This document shows positions 34,001-50,393 of a DNA stretch of 64,000 bases, piece by piece (within the stretch, counting starts at the first letter, position 1; each line of letters begins with the position of its first letter). Location: positions 79,944 to 143,943 of the forward strand of contig MU128921.1 of assembly GCA_014904985.1 (NCBI GenBank). Reading direction: 5' to 3'. Under the pieces are notes generated by a model. That model was not told the origin of the DNA and searched no databases. It saw only the letters and a program-made list of their open reading frames with translations. This stretch comes from Hydnum rufescens UP504 (taxonomy: Eukaryota > Basidiomycota > Agaricomycetes > Cantharellales > Hydnaceae). Position numbers and translations under genes: made by a program.

Positions 34001-35187
34001 TTGCTAGCTTCACTAGTCCGGCCACTGCGCCGAAGAGTGCGATCCCTTCCGGGCAACCGTCTGCACGACCCAATGGTACAGATGCAAATGCACCTACTGT
34101 GTCTCCTGTTCCTAGTCCGTTTTCATTTGGAACCTCGCATGCCACGCTCGCCTCCCCTGCTGCGACCAGTGTTCCCTCGAATCCATTTGCCTTCGGTTCG
34201 AAGCCAAGTATCAATGTCGAACCAGCTTCAAGACGCACAGGGACATTCAATTTTCAACCAGTAATAGCAAATGGAGGTGACGCTACGTCAGGTGTATCGA
34301 AACCGCCGGTTTTTGATACTGCCGTTGCTTCACGAGGTGCTTCTACCTCTGCCGCTGACTTCAGCTTTGGGTCCCCTTCCGCAGGAGGCGAGAAAGCCAC
34401 CACCTTCACTGGTACACCACCGTCCACCCCGCCAATCAAACCATCAGTCTTTTCTTTCGACATGAGTAAACCAGCCAAGCCGACTACCCCTGCGGTCGTT
34501 TTTGGCAACGGGGCCATGGTGTCACGTCCCAAGACGCCACCCATGGAGCAAACCATTGATACTGATGCGGGTATGGAGTTGAGCCCTGAACGTCCCTCGA
34601 CAGAGGCGGAATCAGCGAGTTTCACGCCAACCCTCGTGACGAGCAGCAATCCTTTTTCATTTGGCTCTCAATCTTCTGCCTTTGGCAACCCTGGGACCTC
34701 GGCGCCAAAGCCGGCCTTCACTTTCGGTAGCCCGCAGACAACAGCTACGACTTCGAATCCGTTCACAGCTTCAGCCACCCGTGCACCGGCTTTTGCGCCT
34801 CCGAGTGCGTTTGGTGGTGCCACTACTTCAGCATTTGGAGGGGCTCCGAGCCTTCCATCCATCTCCCCATTCGGCTCAGCAGCCCCTAGTAATGGTGGGG
34901 CTTCTTTCCCCAGTAATAACCCCGTATTTGGAAATGTTGGTTCCGGCAACAGTTCGCCTGTAACGGCCTCTGCCACTCCGCCGTCTCAACCTGCATTTGG
35001 TTTCACGTTCTCTGCATCACCGGCGGGAAGTCCGACTTTGAGCCCGATCCAAACGTCAGCGCCTGCTCCGCCCTTTGTCTTCGGAGCATCGGCCGGAAGT
35101 GACTCGGAGTCTCAAACGAAACCTCCCACCCCTACAACCCCAAGGCGGGCCGTCAAGGGGCTACCCAATCGTCGTGCTAAACGATGA
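31038..35187 (+). CDS. FG nucleoporin of the Nup1/Nup60/Nup153 type
   Basis: Nuclear pore basket-like protein. The N-terminus is basic with an amphipathic segment (SFVDSVKAIVTKPFAWLRF, residues ~35-53), like the membrane-binding helix of fungal Nup1/Nup60. The middle is Ser/Pro-rich and charged with an exon join at 31903-31999 (intron) and another at about 33001-33050. The C-terminal half (33850-35130) carries many FG-type repeats (NPFAFGS, FSFGT, NPFSFGS, FTFGS, SAFGG, PFVFGA) and ends with a basic tail, KGLPNRRAKR, as in Nup153/Nup1 proteins where it can bind importin. Around 33360-33420 the frame moves from the exon ending near FVSLSSLAPPS to the FG-repeat frame without a good intron. Which of the named family members is the true orthologue I cannot tell. 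Confidence 0.85.
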
Positions 35188-35596
35188 TGTTTCGATTCAG
35201 CAATTATTCGAATCCATCTACTCCGCAATATTTTGTTCCTCGCTATGGTTCCCCCCCCCGGGCTGTTATGGTTCTCTTCATCAACTACACCGTTCTTCGC
35301 ATTACACCGGTTTCCTCCACGCATATCCAACTACCCCATTTGTCATCACCATCATCTTCCTCTTTAAGCTTTATTCCCTTATCGACTGACGGTCGACACC
35401 ATTTACCAAGAGACGATATGTGCTTCAGTAATGCCCATATCACTGTACTTGATAGTAATGCATATATCTTTGCAGCGAAGAAAAAACTACTGTAAACGGG
35501 TGCTTGCAATGCATACAAGAAAGATATTACAGTCATAAACGGCAGTGGGCAGAATAATAGGAAGCTCCACAGTATATATTGGGCACCTGGATTACT
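35188..35596. other. Convergent 3' region nucleoporin / SPT16
   Basis: 409 bp between stop codons, T/A-rich, no gene seen. Confidence 0.5.
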
Positions 35597-39849
<4,253 letters not shown>

Positions 39850-40099
39850 GCTCGAGGTTTTAGAATCGCTGGTGAGCGGCAAAACCCGACAAGCCTCTGG
39901 CGCGTCAATGAGAATGAATTGAGTATCTGAGTTTTCAGAGTACTTGCAAAGCCCAGCCCTTGGTGATAACGGAAAGAAAATGAAAGATGTCAGAGAGCTA
40001 GTGGTTCTATTCATGTTCATCCAAATCCCTAATGAAACAATAACGACAACGATGATACATAGACGTAAGGAAGAAGAATCGGGAAGGAAAAGAGAAAAC

Positions 40100-42149
40100 T
40101 CATGATGGTGTTCCACCCAGGCGCCCATGGGATATAAATTTGAGGTCAATGGAACGCAGAATGAAGTAAAATAACACAGTAGAAAAAAAGCCAACTTCAA
40201 AACCAATGTCGCCCGTGCCTTTCTTTGCAATAGGTCCCACAAACCATACTTGGTCCATCGAAGGGACAATAAGAGCAAAAGACATGGCGAAAGAGAGCAC
40301 ACCTGCCCATCCAGTGGGCAGGGCCCGCAGAGACATCCATGCGGATCTATCATATGCTGCACCTGACGAGCGGCGGAAAACGATGTGTTCGACGATGAGG
40401 ACGGCCGAAAACGGTGCGGCATAATAGCCAACAAGGGAAAGGAAGTTGGTGAGTGCGGTTTGAAAGTGGGTGGACCCCACAATGGCGACTGGAATGAGAC
40501 TTTTTGGCAACGTTAGAGGGCGGTCGTGCAGTGGAGGGTCAAGTACTCACACTGCAGTGGCACCAATGGAGAAGATGTAACGGGGAACCACAGCGAAGAT
40601 AGGTGCCACGCATTGGAAACTAAGCCCAAACGAGTACATCGTAGGGGCGCACGGGGTAGTGGCACCTACGAAATATTGTACGTTAGACATCCCAGGAGAT
40701 ATCAAGAGGATTCTCACTGAGGGACAAGACAACCATGCAGAACTTGCCAAATCGACCAACAGGTTTGAGTGACGCAGCTAACAAACCCGCAATCCCATTG
40801 GCACTATATCCATCAGCCCATTCTGGGACAGCAAACGAAGACGTCATGAATGCTGCACCAAGAACCTGAAGGAGGACGAGGGGGAGGAAAAAGCCAAGGT
40901 ATGCATAAACGAAGACCTTGGTTTTAGAGACGGTTGGAGGGAGGTATATGGTATAATCTGAAGCAAGGCAAGCCCAGCTGATGACGAAACCTGCAACGGT
41001 AGCGGCGAAGGAAAGGACTGTTGTTGCCGTGGCTGGTACTGTCGGCGGCTGCACATGGGAAACAACTGAGCGCAGTGTGAAGCTATATAGGCAAGTGCAT
41101 ACGTACGACCGCGGTGAGATGCTTCCCCCCCACGCCAGTGCATATTACAAACACAGTGGTAATGGGTATCCACGCGTACTTCTCGTATACACTCAATATC
41201 TACGTGGCACAGTAGACTGTTAGGATCCAGAGTCAAGGGAGAGATAGGATATACGAGGACGTACTCTGTAACCGCAAAAGCTGACCTAAGATCGATGTTC
41301 TTTAGAAGGGCGGTCGGGGCCATGAGGAAGGAGACATACCAGGAGCGATATTAGAGAAATGATGACGATGCCTACTGAAGGACTCAAGTTTCCACTTGAA
41401 GCACTAGCCAATGTCTGGCCGCCGATGATGGAATTTAGAATCAAGAAACCCATGAAGACTACAATGTTCACAACAGCTACAGGACTGACATGAGAGCAGG
41501 CGTAGCCGGTGAGGGGAGAAACTTACATATGATAGCACCCCCAATGTAGCCGAAACTGTAACGCGCAAATATCATCTGTCGGAGCCCAGTTATTGGGCCA
41601 AAGGTGGAGCTACAGATTGGAGCGTTTTAAAGAGACATTGAAGAAAAGGGAATGGAGAAAGGACGAACAAGTAGGCAGGGATAATTGTGCCTATCAGATT
41701 GATGAAGAGAATGACGAGGCAGGAGTCGCGTAGGCTCAGGCCATAGGCTATGGGCCCAAGGGCCCCAGTGGAAAATCTGGAGAGATTGAATGGGTAAGAA
41801 TCTTGGGGTGTGAAGGGGGGGACTTACGTGAGGATTCCAGTGTTGGCACTAAGCCATAAGAAAAAGAGATTGATAAATTGGGAGTCTGTCTGCTGATGGT
41901 GTGGTACTGGGCTGACGCTAACGGGAAGAACGATGAGGGAAAGATGAAGAGGGAGAGAACTGGGCCATACCCATGAGTCTCGACACCCAGAGTGGCGAGT
42001 TTGGAAGATACAAATCTGTACCATGGGGCTGGGATGGTGGCAAGGTTTGGCGGAGGTGGATCGGCATGGGAGCACGAGGAGGTTTTCTCGATGTCGTCAG
42101 TAAACTTGTCTCTACTCTGGTTCATCGTTCGAGTGTCGTTAGTCGTCAT
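40100..42149 (-). CDS. NCS1 family purine-cytosine permease (Fcy2-like)
   Basis: Plasma-membrane proton symporter for cytosine and purines, from resemblance to the Fcy2 group. The cytosolic N-terminus (MTTNDTRTMNQSRDKF...) is followed by the family motif SSKLATLGVETHGYGPV (about 41965-42015). Membrane segments in several exons: MNIVVFMGFLILNSIIGGQTLASAS, LSFAATVAGFVISWACLASDYTIYLPP, VFVYAYLGFFLPLVLLQVLGAAFM, NGIAGLLAASLKPVGRFGKFCMVVLSLS and the last two helices (WAGVLSFAMSFALIVPSMDQVWF; VGFFSTVLFYFILRSIDL), ending GGTPS. It is tandem to SPT16, 250 bp away. It belongs functionally near the nucleoside hydrolase 18 kb downstream, though not linked in an operon sense. Confidence 0.88.
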
Positions 42150-43772
42150 GGAGAGGGGAGGATGGTGTCTAGACGAGGAGGGGCATAGATATAGCTGACG
42201 CCCAAAGTGTGAGAGAAGCTAGTTGGGGAATCCTGGGAGGCACTTTCGGCGGATACCATCGGCTCCAGAACAGAAATTGGGAAAAAGGGCACCCAGCCAA
42301 TTGCGGAAATATGATCTGGCACAACTTTTTCCGAGAAATGAGTCAGGGCAAGCCAGCCTTGTCATTCAGTCACCCCTTGGCCGCCCTCGTGCGTGCCTCC
42401 AAGATGAAAAAAAAAAAAGACGTGAGAATGAGATGTCTGGATATGGCCAACGGCTCGTGGCGGCTTCAGGTCCAACGGACATGAGACAGTCTCAAAATGT
42501 GAAATAAAAAGGCCCCAAACATTTTTATCTCCGCGGCCGCGGCGCGAGCGACATTCAGTTGGCGCGGACCGTGTTACCGCGACCGGGCGTGAACTGCGAG
42601 TCGACGAGTGGCGGCGTCGACAATTATCTTCATCAAACCAATAAGTTGTAGCGATGTCATCACACTCTAGGACGCTTTTTTTTCCCGAGTCTTCACCGCG
42701 GACTCGGATCGTTCCCGGGAGCTTTCACTCAAACAAGGCACTTTGCCGGCTCCGATATGTGGACCCTAGCACTCTAGGCGAATGACACATTAGAGCTTTA
42801 ACAACAAAAATCTCATAATCAAAATCACTTATTGGCGTAACAGGCATCTCGTCGGTCGGGCATATCCAACGTGCCAGGAGGGTACCGTGGCCAGGAGGAC
42901 TCCAGATGCCCCAAGGTCTAAATCCCGGTAGGTTCATCAATAGGGTCTTTCACGATAGCAAAAACAAATGTCAAAACGGTACCAAAAACTACTCAAAGTA
43001 AATACAGTTGGCCTTCAAAACGGTGTCTTGAGGTTTGTTTTGAGCTCTATCGTGAAACACCCTAATAAGGAAATTCATTTTTTATGAACCCCGATAAGGC
43101 TCCAGAGTGCGTTTTCGTCAGAACGCCTCGCTGTGACACGTGACTGAACCTATGGGCGAAATAGGTCAGGAGCGCACCAAATGTAGTGGTCCACAAGCTC
43201 GAGGTGGACAAGACGAGATTATTGAAAAAAAAAAAGTCCAAAGAACCCCGACCCTCTCAGAAAAACATGCTGCTGAGACAAATGCGGTGTGAGGCGGCAA
43301 CCTATTACAGTCTATATCTCATCATCAGCAAAAAGAAAACCCCCAAAGTACACTGATAAGCTCCAGGGTTAGAATTGATCGCAAGTATGTCAAATGTAGA
43401 GCGCATGCGACAATGAAGAAATCGATCATCGTTCCCCACTCACAGAGACAACCTTGAGCTATGCTGCATCCCTTGATTTCAGCTTCCAGTAGTAAAACAT
43501 GCACTTCATAATCCGTTGGCTAGCAAGATGACGTGAGATACAGTAGATGGAAATTGATGGTCCTCCCCCAATTGATTATCAACTCCATGTTTGTGATGCC
43601 TCCTTGCACGCCGTCCAACTGCAGCTCTGTCATGGAATCGGTGAGATCGTGCGAAATTAGCCAGCACCTTCCAGCATGGCACAGAGAACTGAGAGCTGGA
43701 GGACAAACGAAGATCACTCGTTTGGCATCTTTGTTCGTATCTTGAGAGCCAACCTTTCAATCGCGAGTCCAC
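42150..43772. other. Long intergenic region with a MITE
   Basis: 1.6 kb between the permease start and the TRAPPC13 stop. No credible gene. It has A runs (42409-42419, 43224-43234), a G/C-rich stretch with GCGGCCGCGGCGCG (about 42533-42546) and the small inverted-repeat element at 42941-43064. Confidence 0.5.
42941..43064. mobile_element. Short MITE-like element with 18-20 bp terminal inverted repeats
   Basis: The left end reads TAGGGTCTTTCACGATAG and the right end, reverse complemented, TAGGGTGTTTCACGATAG: one mismatch. Inner sequence is A-rich with CAAAACGG repeats (CAAAACGGTACC near 42970, CAAAACGGTGTC near 43014). The ends start at TA, compatible with a Tc1/mariner-type TA target duplication. 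124 bp, no coding potential. Confidence 0.75.
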
Positions 43773-45820
43773 CTATACCCACACCTCCCCTAGCGCATCC
43801 CATTCCTGGATCGTGCGAGTGCCTTGAAGCAGTCTCAATCCTCCAGCGAGACTTTGGAATCCTTCCCGCAAGGCCACGAATTCCAACTCGAACAACCACA
43901 CCGTCACATTCCCTTCTTCCGTCTCTTCACGAGGAGTGATGATCGACGAGCCGAGATACATCACCCCGCTGTGTTTCAAGGTCTCTCGATCCAGAAACGG
44001 TAAAGGGATAGAATTGAACGTGGTTTTGACACTCAGGCTGGAGCCGCGCTTACTTTCTTCACTCACGCGATGTGTCGTAGTCGAAGATCCAGTGATCACG
44101 TCCGGAGAGTTGGTATTGCTGCGCAGCACAGATAGGTCTGCCCAACTTGGACTCCCCATACCGGAAAAGGAAGTGGGCGCTGTGGATAAATTTCCATTTC
44201 TATGTCGGTCCTCTGCCCCAGTTGCATGATTCCCATTCCAGGAAACAACTGATGACGCTGTCGGCGGGCGCTCCAAGTGCTGAAGGATCATGTCTTCCAG
44301 ACCTTTCCCCGTCCCCGCCGAGGATGACAGAGTTATCTTATACCCGACTTTAAATGGGCTGTGGATCTTGATGACTCCTTGCTCTGGTATGTGCCGTATG
44401 CATAGCGAACTCCGTACATCTATCGCTCCCCTTTGAGGGTGAAACGGGGGCTGCTGCCCAGGAGGCGAAGTGACAGAGCTGATGGAAGGTGACTGTGGCC
44501 TGACGCCCACATTTCGGACCCTAAAAGGCGAAGGAGAAGCTGGGCGACTTGGAGGGTGTGGGACTGAGGACGGACACCGTGAGGTGATTGCACGCGCGGT
44601 GGCACTGAACTCCGCTGGAGATGTGGAGGAATTCCGGAAAGTGCAGGAGCCGGTGGCGTAGTTGGTGGCAGCGGAATTCGTCGAGAGAGCATCTATGCCC
44701 AGTCAAACTTCGGGGTCAGGGATCCGAAATATAACCGAAGAGTGTTGGAAACCGTTACCGAGGTGAGTAATCGCCCTGGTTCCCCAAAGGAAGTTGTCCA
44801 TGAGATGTCAAGCCTTCCGAGTGGTATTACACTGCCGGGAGAAGGTGCCACCACGAACCGTTCGGGATCCTCGGCGACAGGTATAAGGACGTAGAGATAT
44901 TGCCGTACATCTTGTGGAGGCATTGTGGTCCTCGCATCAATACCACTTTCCTCCATTCCTGGGGGTGCAATTGAGTGAGACTCAGTCGCGCGCCACCCTT
45001 CCGCACATTCGAATTTGAGGCGCTCGAAAGTCATAGGCTGTTGGGTCAAGTTCTGAACGTGCACTTCTAAAAAAACCTTGGAGCACTCATGAGGGTTCAA
45101 AAGAGCGTTTGGCGATTTCGCCGTTTGCACTTTGGTCTTGACCGATAGTGGATTGGTGACCTGGAGAGTATAATTACGAAATGGATTACAGCAGGGAGGG
45201 AGGACATACCATGAATTTATAGAATTTACGAAATGATCGAAAAGTGGGGTCTGACGGGTCCTCTGGCGGTACTGGGTATGTGGGAACGAGGATATGCGGA
45301 ATTCGATAGCTCACAGTGCACGCAAGAACGTGTTGCCCAAGCTCTTTAATCTCGTGATGCACGATAGTCTCGAGAGTTGCAGCTGGTTTGAGGAGGCTGT
45401 CCTGACCACCGAACTCCCCGATTACAACTTTACTCGTGGCTGTCTGCATTTCCACCCGCAGCCCAACAGACGCAGCCTCGAGTGGAGGATGATACGAATC
45501 ATTATTCACACACACACTGCCCGTGAAAGTTTCGCCCAGGTTGATCGAGCCGAACGTAGCCGGGAGGGTAAGAACTTCAGAGAGAGAGAAATCCCTTAAT
45601 GTACTTGGATAGGAAGGGAGCGGGGAAGGCCCTTGAAGAGACATAACAGAGGCAGCTGCATGGTCTGCGAGAGGGCCCGTATCCGCGAGGAAAAATGGTT
45701 GCCAAGAAGCAGCAAGATTGGGACGCTGGAGAAAGAGTTATGTTAGCGTATGGTCCATAGAAAGGACGCACGTACCGATAGTCGCATTACTTTCAACGAG
45801 AGTGCATGAGTGGCTTCCAT
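43773..45820 (-). CDS. TRAPPC13: TRAPP complex subunit TRAPPC13 (DUF974 family)
   Basis: Subunit of the TRAPP tethering complex in vesicle traffic. Start 45820 (MEATHALSLKVMRL) with an intron 45723-45774 giving LSRPNLAASWQPFFLADTGP, then MSLQGPSPLPSYPSTLRDFSLSEVLTLPATFGSINLGETFTGSVCVNND, the family core with GQHVLACTVSYRIP. Next exons: the ...LFEVHVQNLTQQPMTFERLKFEC segment (45000-45090), ...LDISWTTSFGEPGRLLTS (44760-44820) and VGYKITLSSSAGTGKG, ending FQSLAGGLRLLQ...GEVWV at 43773. A ~40-residue Ser/Thr-rich insert (GNHATGAEDRHRNGN...) interrupts the C-terminal beta domain. It diverges from YME2. Confidence 0.9.
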
Positions 45821-45929
45821 TTCTGAGTGTGGGGTTCACTGCCACAATGGACAATGGGTGTTGCCGGAGTTGCCGAATTTCAGCAGTACGCAAATTACCA
45901 GTGCTGAACGGACTGCGCAACCCACCTAG
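45821..45929. promoter_or_regulatory. Bidirectional promoter TRAPPC13 / YME2
   Basis: 109 bp between the two start codons, no TATA box seen. Confidence 0.45.
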
Positions 45930-48900
45930 ATGCTACTTCAACTGGCCAGGACTCGCCTCCTCCACAGTAGACGAAGTCTTCTTGCTATATACACCCTTCC
46001 CGCCTGTAGAAGAGCTATCTCCTCACTTCGTGCCAACAGGAATGACGTAGTAGAACATCAGGTACTAGTTTTTAACTGTCTCTATATCAGCTTCAATGCC
46101 AACTCTTGGACCAGCCCGCGAAGGAGTCGGCAATCGTGTATGTGGATTCTGTCTTCCCAATTTGTCGGGGATCTTGGGACCCTAGATACTACTTGGCTAC
46201 TTTTCGTCGACAAGAAATTCTGGATGAGCTGCATGGGATTTTAGAGAAGGCGTCCACTCAAGGTTTTCAGTTGGTTCGACTAAATCCACCCCAGTAAGTC
46301 ATATTTATACAACATAAATATGTCATGGACGATCTAGACTGATGTGATAGATTGAAAGACGGGGTGTGTTCGCATATTTCGAATATATAACGCCCACTTT
46401 TCCCCAAGGAATCATAAGCTCTCCGAAGGAAGGCTTAATTGCATATTTGCAAGAGACAGCACGTGCTATGGGCGGAATTCCGTCGTGGCTGGGACTAAGA
46501 CAGGGAAATATATGGCTAGTTCAAGGTGAACCTTGGGAAGAGGTAATGGCTTATATTTTCCCATCTCGAATGCCATTAATCGTATAATGCTCCAGGACCT
46601 TCGCCGATACCCCGCCTCCGTGGTCAAAGTCGAGTTTGAGGGCCCAGATATACACCCGGAGACCCTTTACCACACTTTCCGGGTTAGTACGACTTTATGC
46701 CCTAATGACGGTCCCCTTTAATGTCTGTGGCTAGCCCTACGGCAGGATCGTAGATATTACGCGTCCTGCACCGGTTCCGGCAGGGACGTTACGCTCGAGT
46801 GATATCCATTATTCAAGTTTGCGCTCAGCTGTCCGGGCGCGGAACTGTCTGCATGGCGTATCAATCCCACTCAAGAATTCCATTGTAGCAACGCGGTTGT
46901 CGATAATCTATGAACGGGTAATTAAGGCCCATGTCATTCGCGACTGGTTGTCTAAGCACCCCAGGATCACACTCCCTATTGTACTGTTTTTACTAGCTAC
47001 TATGACTTACACGGTACGTATTGATGTGCCTTTTTGACATGGCGAACAAATCCCATGACGTCGTCCTTTGATTATTTAGATTTTTAATCCTGTGCGAATC
47101 TTAATGGTCGAAGCCAGAGTTCGGAATTGGTTCGCCTATCGAGGTGCATTTAAATCTCTCTTGGCATCTGCTCCCAGCACAATGACCATTACACCCCTAA
47201 TTATCACAAGATTATGCATTTTTCCAGTGGTTGCGCCGAAACACGATTGGTTTTCTAGACGTTGATTTTGTCACTGCATCTCCCTCGCTGACCCAAGGCG
47301 GATGGAAGGAACGAAAAGAAGCAGAAACTACTTTGTCATCATATCTTTCTGAGTATCCCTGTGCGTATTGAATAGTTGAACTCCCTCGGCGATCAGACTC
47401 ACCTCTGGAGCTCTGCTCCTGATCAGCTACTGTTGCATTCCTTCACGGTCCTGCCGGATCTGGGAAATCGAACTTGATATCCCACACCCTTGGTTCTCAG
47501 CAACGGTAAGCCATGTTTTAAACCTTATCGTAGGTGATCTTTCTAAAATGGGACCTCATATAGCCCTGCTCTTATCATCGACTGTGCCCCAATATTTGGA
47601 GCAAGCTCGGACGCGCAAATTATATCGAACCTAGCGAAGCAGACAGGATATTGGCCAATCTTTGGTTTCCTATCATCCATGAGTAACGTGATAGACCTTG
47701 CTAGCCTTGGTCTTGTGGGACAGAAAGGTGCGAAGACCCGGTGTTGTGACTGACAATGACTGAACCGATGGGCCTCGTCTTTCCTCAGTCGGCTTCAGCA
47801 CCTCACTCGAAAGTCAACTCAAGGATATGTTAGAGACTGTTGCCACTTCCCTGCAGCGCATAAATCTCGCACATTCTGAATCCGTTCAACATAGTCTCAT
47901 CCGTGCTGAGCGTGAACGGGCACGAATAGTGGCACAAGGAGTCCGGCGAGACCGTCTCCTGAAAGGCCTTTACCACGACGGTAGGCTTGACTGTGTCTCT
48001 GGGAATGGCATCATGAGCGAATTGGGGTTTGGAGACGAGCCTCTTGACGAACGAGAAATCATTACCGTCGTTTCCCCTTCACCCCTAGACCACCCTAACG
48101 GAGCCACTCTGGCCACTGACACGCCGTCTGAGGCAGAATCGAGGATGATTAAAACGAAACAAGATGCAGAAATCGACATATCTGGATTGCCCATCGTCGT
48201 AGTAAAAAATTATGGTGTTAAGGGCTCTTCGAAGCACGATGAGGTCCTAGAAGTTCTTTCCCAGTTCTGTGCCTCCCTCATTGAGAAACAAGTAAGTAGT
48301 GCTACTCCACGATTTTCATTTATGCTCAAATTTATGAATTGACAGATCGCACATGTCATAGTCATGAGCGACAATCGTGAAAATATGAAACGTCTAGCTC
48401 GGTCTCAAGGCTCGCGCCCGCTTACCACCATTGGCCTTAACGACGCAGACAACATAAGTGCTCTAAGCATTGTAAAGTCCAAACTCGATAATATACAACT
48501 GACGCCGGATCAGGCGAAATGCGTCGGAAGGCTTGGTGGTCGATCTCGTGATTTGGATATGGTGAGCAAGCCTGCCTGCCTGCAACGGATGAGCCAGGTA
48601 TCAACTTCCCCCTGAACAGTTGATATACAAAATCAAGAGTGGCCACAGCGTGGAAGATGCCGTTGAAGATATCATTGTACGAGCAATGGGTAAATTAAGA
48701 AAGAATGCTTTTGGAGACGACATGGAAGACACCAGGAGTTTGCCCTGGAAGCAGGAACAAGCCTGGACTATCATAAGCAAACTTTCTGCGACAGAAGAGG
48801 TAAGTGTTACGCTTCGGTTAAGGGCGTGTGGTCGCATAAGATTTATGGTGGCTTGATTGTAGATCCCCTATGCTGGTACCCTAGTGGATTTCCCATTCAA

Positions 48901-49440
48901 GGGTGACGACGTGCCCCTGCGAGAAATGGAACGTGCGGAACTTATCTCCATCGTAACCAACGATGGTGCGAGCCTTCTCTTTAACATCAAATTCTCAAAG
49001 CTTATGATGTGTAGGTCTGCCGGTGTCTATAAAGCCGGGTCGTCCTGTCTACCGATTCGTCTTCGAGCGATTGATGAACGGTGCCAAAACAGTGCTCTTC
49101 AATTCATGCGATGATATTCTCTCTGATTCTCTTTTTACCAGACCCCATTTTTTATGCTCTCCAACAGATTAATTACAACGAGAAGGCCATCTCTTCCGCA
49201 GAATCCACGGTCCGGTCTTGTGAAGAAGAATTGATAATGCTGAAGACCATTGGTTTTGGCAGCTGGCGCTTAACTGGTTCGACTTCCGGTCCCGCTGTGA
49301 GGGGCCAGTACCTATTGGCGAAGATGGGAAATGCTGCTAAGAAAATTCAGGACTTGGAGGCTGTGAACGCTCGACTGCGGAAGAAGCTTGCGGCTGCGCC
49401 GGAATTCCAGCCACATTCAAAATTCATGCCTTTCGCGTAG
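45930..49440 (+). CDS. YME2: Mitochondrial inner-membrane protein Yme2/RNA12 (mitochondrial escape protein 2)
   Basis: Inner-membrane protein that influences mtDNA nucleoid structure and escape. Start 45930 (MLLQLARTRLLHSRRSLLAIYTLP..., a basic, amphipathic targeting-like N-terminus). An RRM-like region is at 46580-46860 (VVKVEFEGPDIHPETLYHTFRPYGRIVDIT), then a membrane segment WLSKHPRITLPIVLFLLATMTYT (46940-47010). The ATPase part has Walker A GPAGSGKS (about 47449-47472), an ...IIDLASLGLIGQK segment, the coiled LKDMLETVATSLQRINLAHSESVQ, and LPIVVVKNYGVKGSSKHDEVLEVLSQFCASLIEKQ joined to IAHVIVMSD. The C-terminal RLGGRSRDLD...DAVEDIIVRAM follows. Around ten introns. The 47040-47820 exons are small and were read only by fragments. 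Confidence 0.9.
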
Positions 49441-50393
49441 TCTTTAACCGACCCATGAGCCGCATCACTCATGAATTGTCCCTATCACTTCTTGATCACT
49501 TTGGGTCGGATCTCTCTCATCCCTTCTGGACTATTTCATCCACTATGTTCCGAAGGTCAAATAACAATATTCTGGCGAGATGTGTGAGGATTCACCGAAG
49601 GTGGAAACTCCTCCGTGAGAACGGGAGCCCGACCGACTGTGCCCTCATGGCTTCAGCGCGTAACCAAAACTTCTAGCCCCACAGACGGCAGACGGACGGG
49701 GGAAAGAACACACGCTGAGAATCTTCGCGGTTCGAGCCAAATGACATAAAGAAGCCCCGGCCACCTCCGTTTCTCCATTACAGTACTTGGTGCAAGGTAC
49801 ATTACTTTGAATTACTTACATACGGCACATGTAAACCAAGTTTCAGGATAGTAAAAGGCACCACTGTTGAGTGGAGATTATTAATCAAACTTTGCGTATC
49901 ACTGAGCATCTGATGAAGATGTTCACGCTCTACCTCCAGTGTACTGAACATTCATTGGTGAAAAAAGTGTCATGGGGCGATCCGAGTCTAATTCAATCGG
50001 CATCAGCCGCTTGGTGGCCACAAGCAACGGTCGCCATAGACTGTCTATCAGGTTTCAACGGCTGCGCTCTGCTTCTGTTCGTCTCTTGTGGGTTCGTCCC
50101 TCCGTGTATAACAGGACCTCCTCAAGCTCATATCCCTCGTACCTTGCAGTTTCTCTTGACGTTGACCGTCCATTTCTTTTTGATAACCTGTATCCGGCAC
50201 TCCAATCCTTTTGTCTCTGGTAGACTCTATTTCTTGCCTTTCTCCTCGACCTCACCTCCTTGTGCGTGATGCCACCCTGTTATTCTCTGTATGCGGGGGC
50301 AGTAACTTATCCCCCTCCGTGAAATTTGTTCCCAGTGTTCCCAGATACTCGTGATCTGTTCCTCTCGTTCGCACTCATTTCTCACCAGAGTCA
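49441..50393. other. Intergenic region upstream of the tetraspanin gene
   Basis: 953 bp. Open frames (49871-50269 and others) have no family resemblance and overlap each other in several frames. Presumed YME2 3' region plus tetraspanin promoter. Confidence 0.45.

Noticed and set aside
33468..34250. Minus-strand ORF of 260 residues in the nucleoporin
   Set aside because: Antisense of the repetitive FG region; Gly/Val-rich composition is the reverse reading of Ser/Pro/Thr codons.
42409..43240. A runs as poly(A) tails of retroposed genes
   Set aside because: No gene-like sequence lies upstream of them in either orientation and no flanking duplication is visible.
43506..43772. Possible extra exon at the TRAPPC13 3' end
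   Set aside because: The family C-terminus already ends at the stop at 43773 and nothing downstream resembles it.
49871..50269. 132-residue ORF upstream of the tetraspanin
   Set aside because: Overlapped by ORFs of equal length in other frames and no family resemblance.
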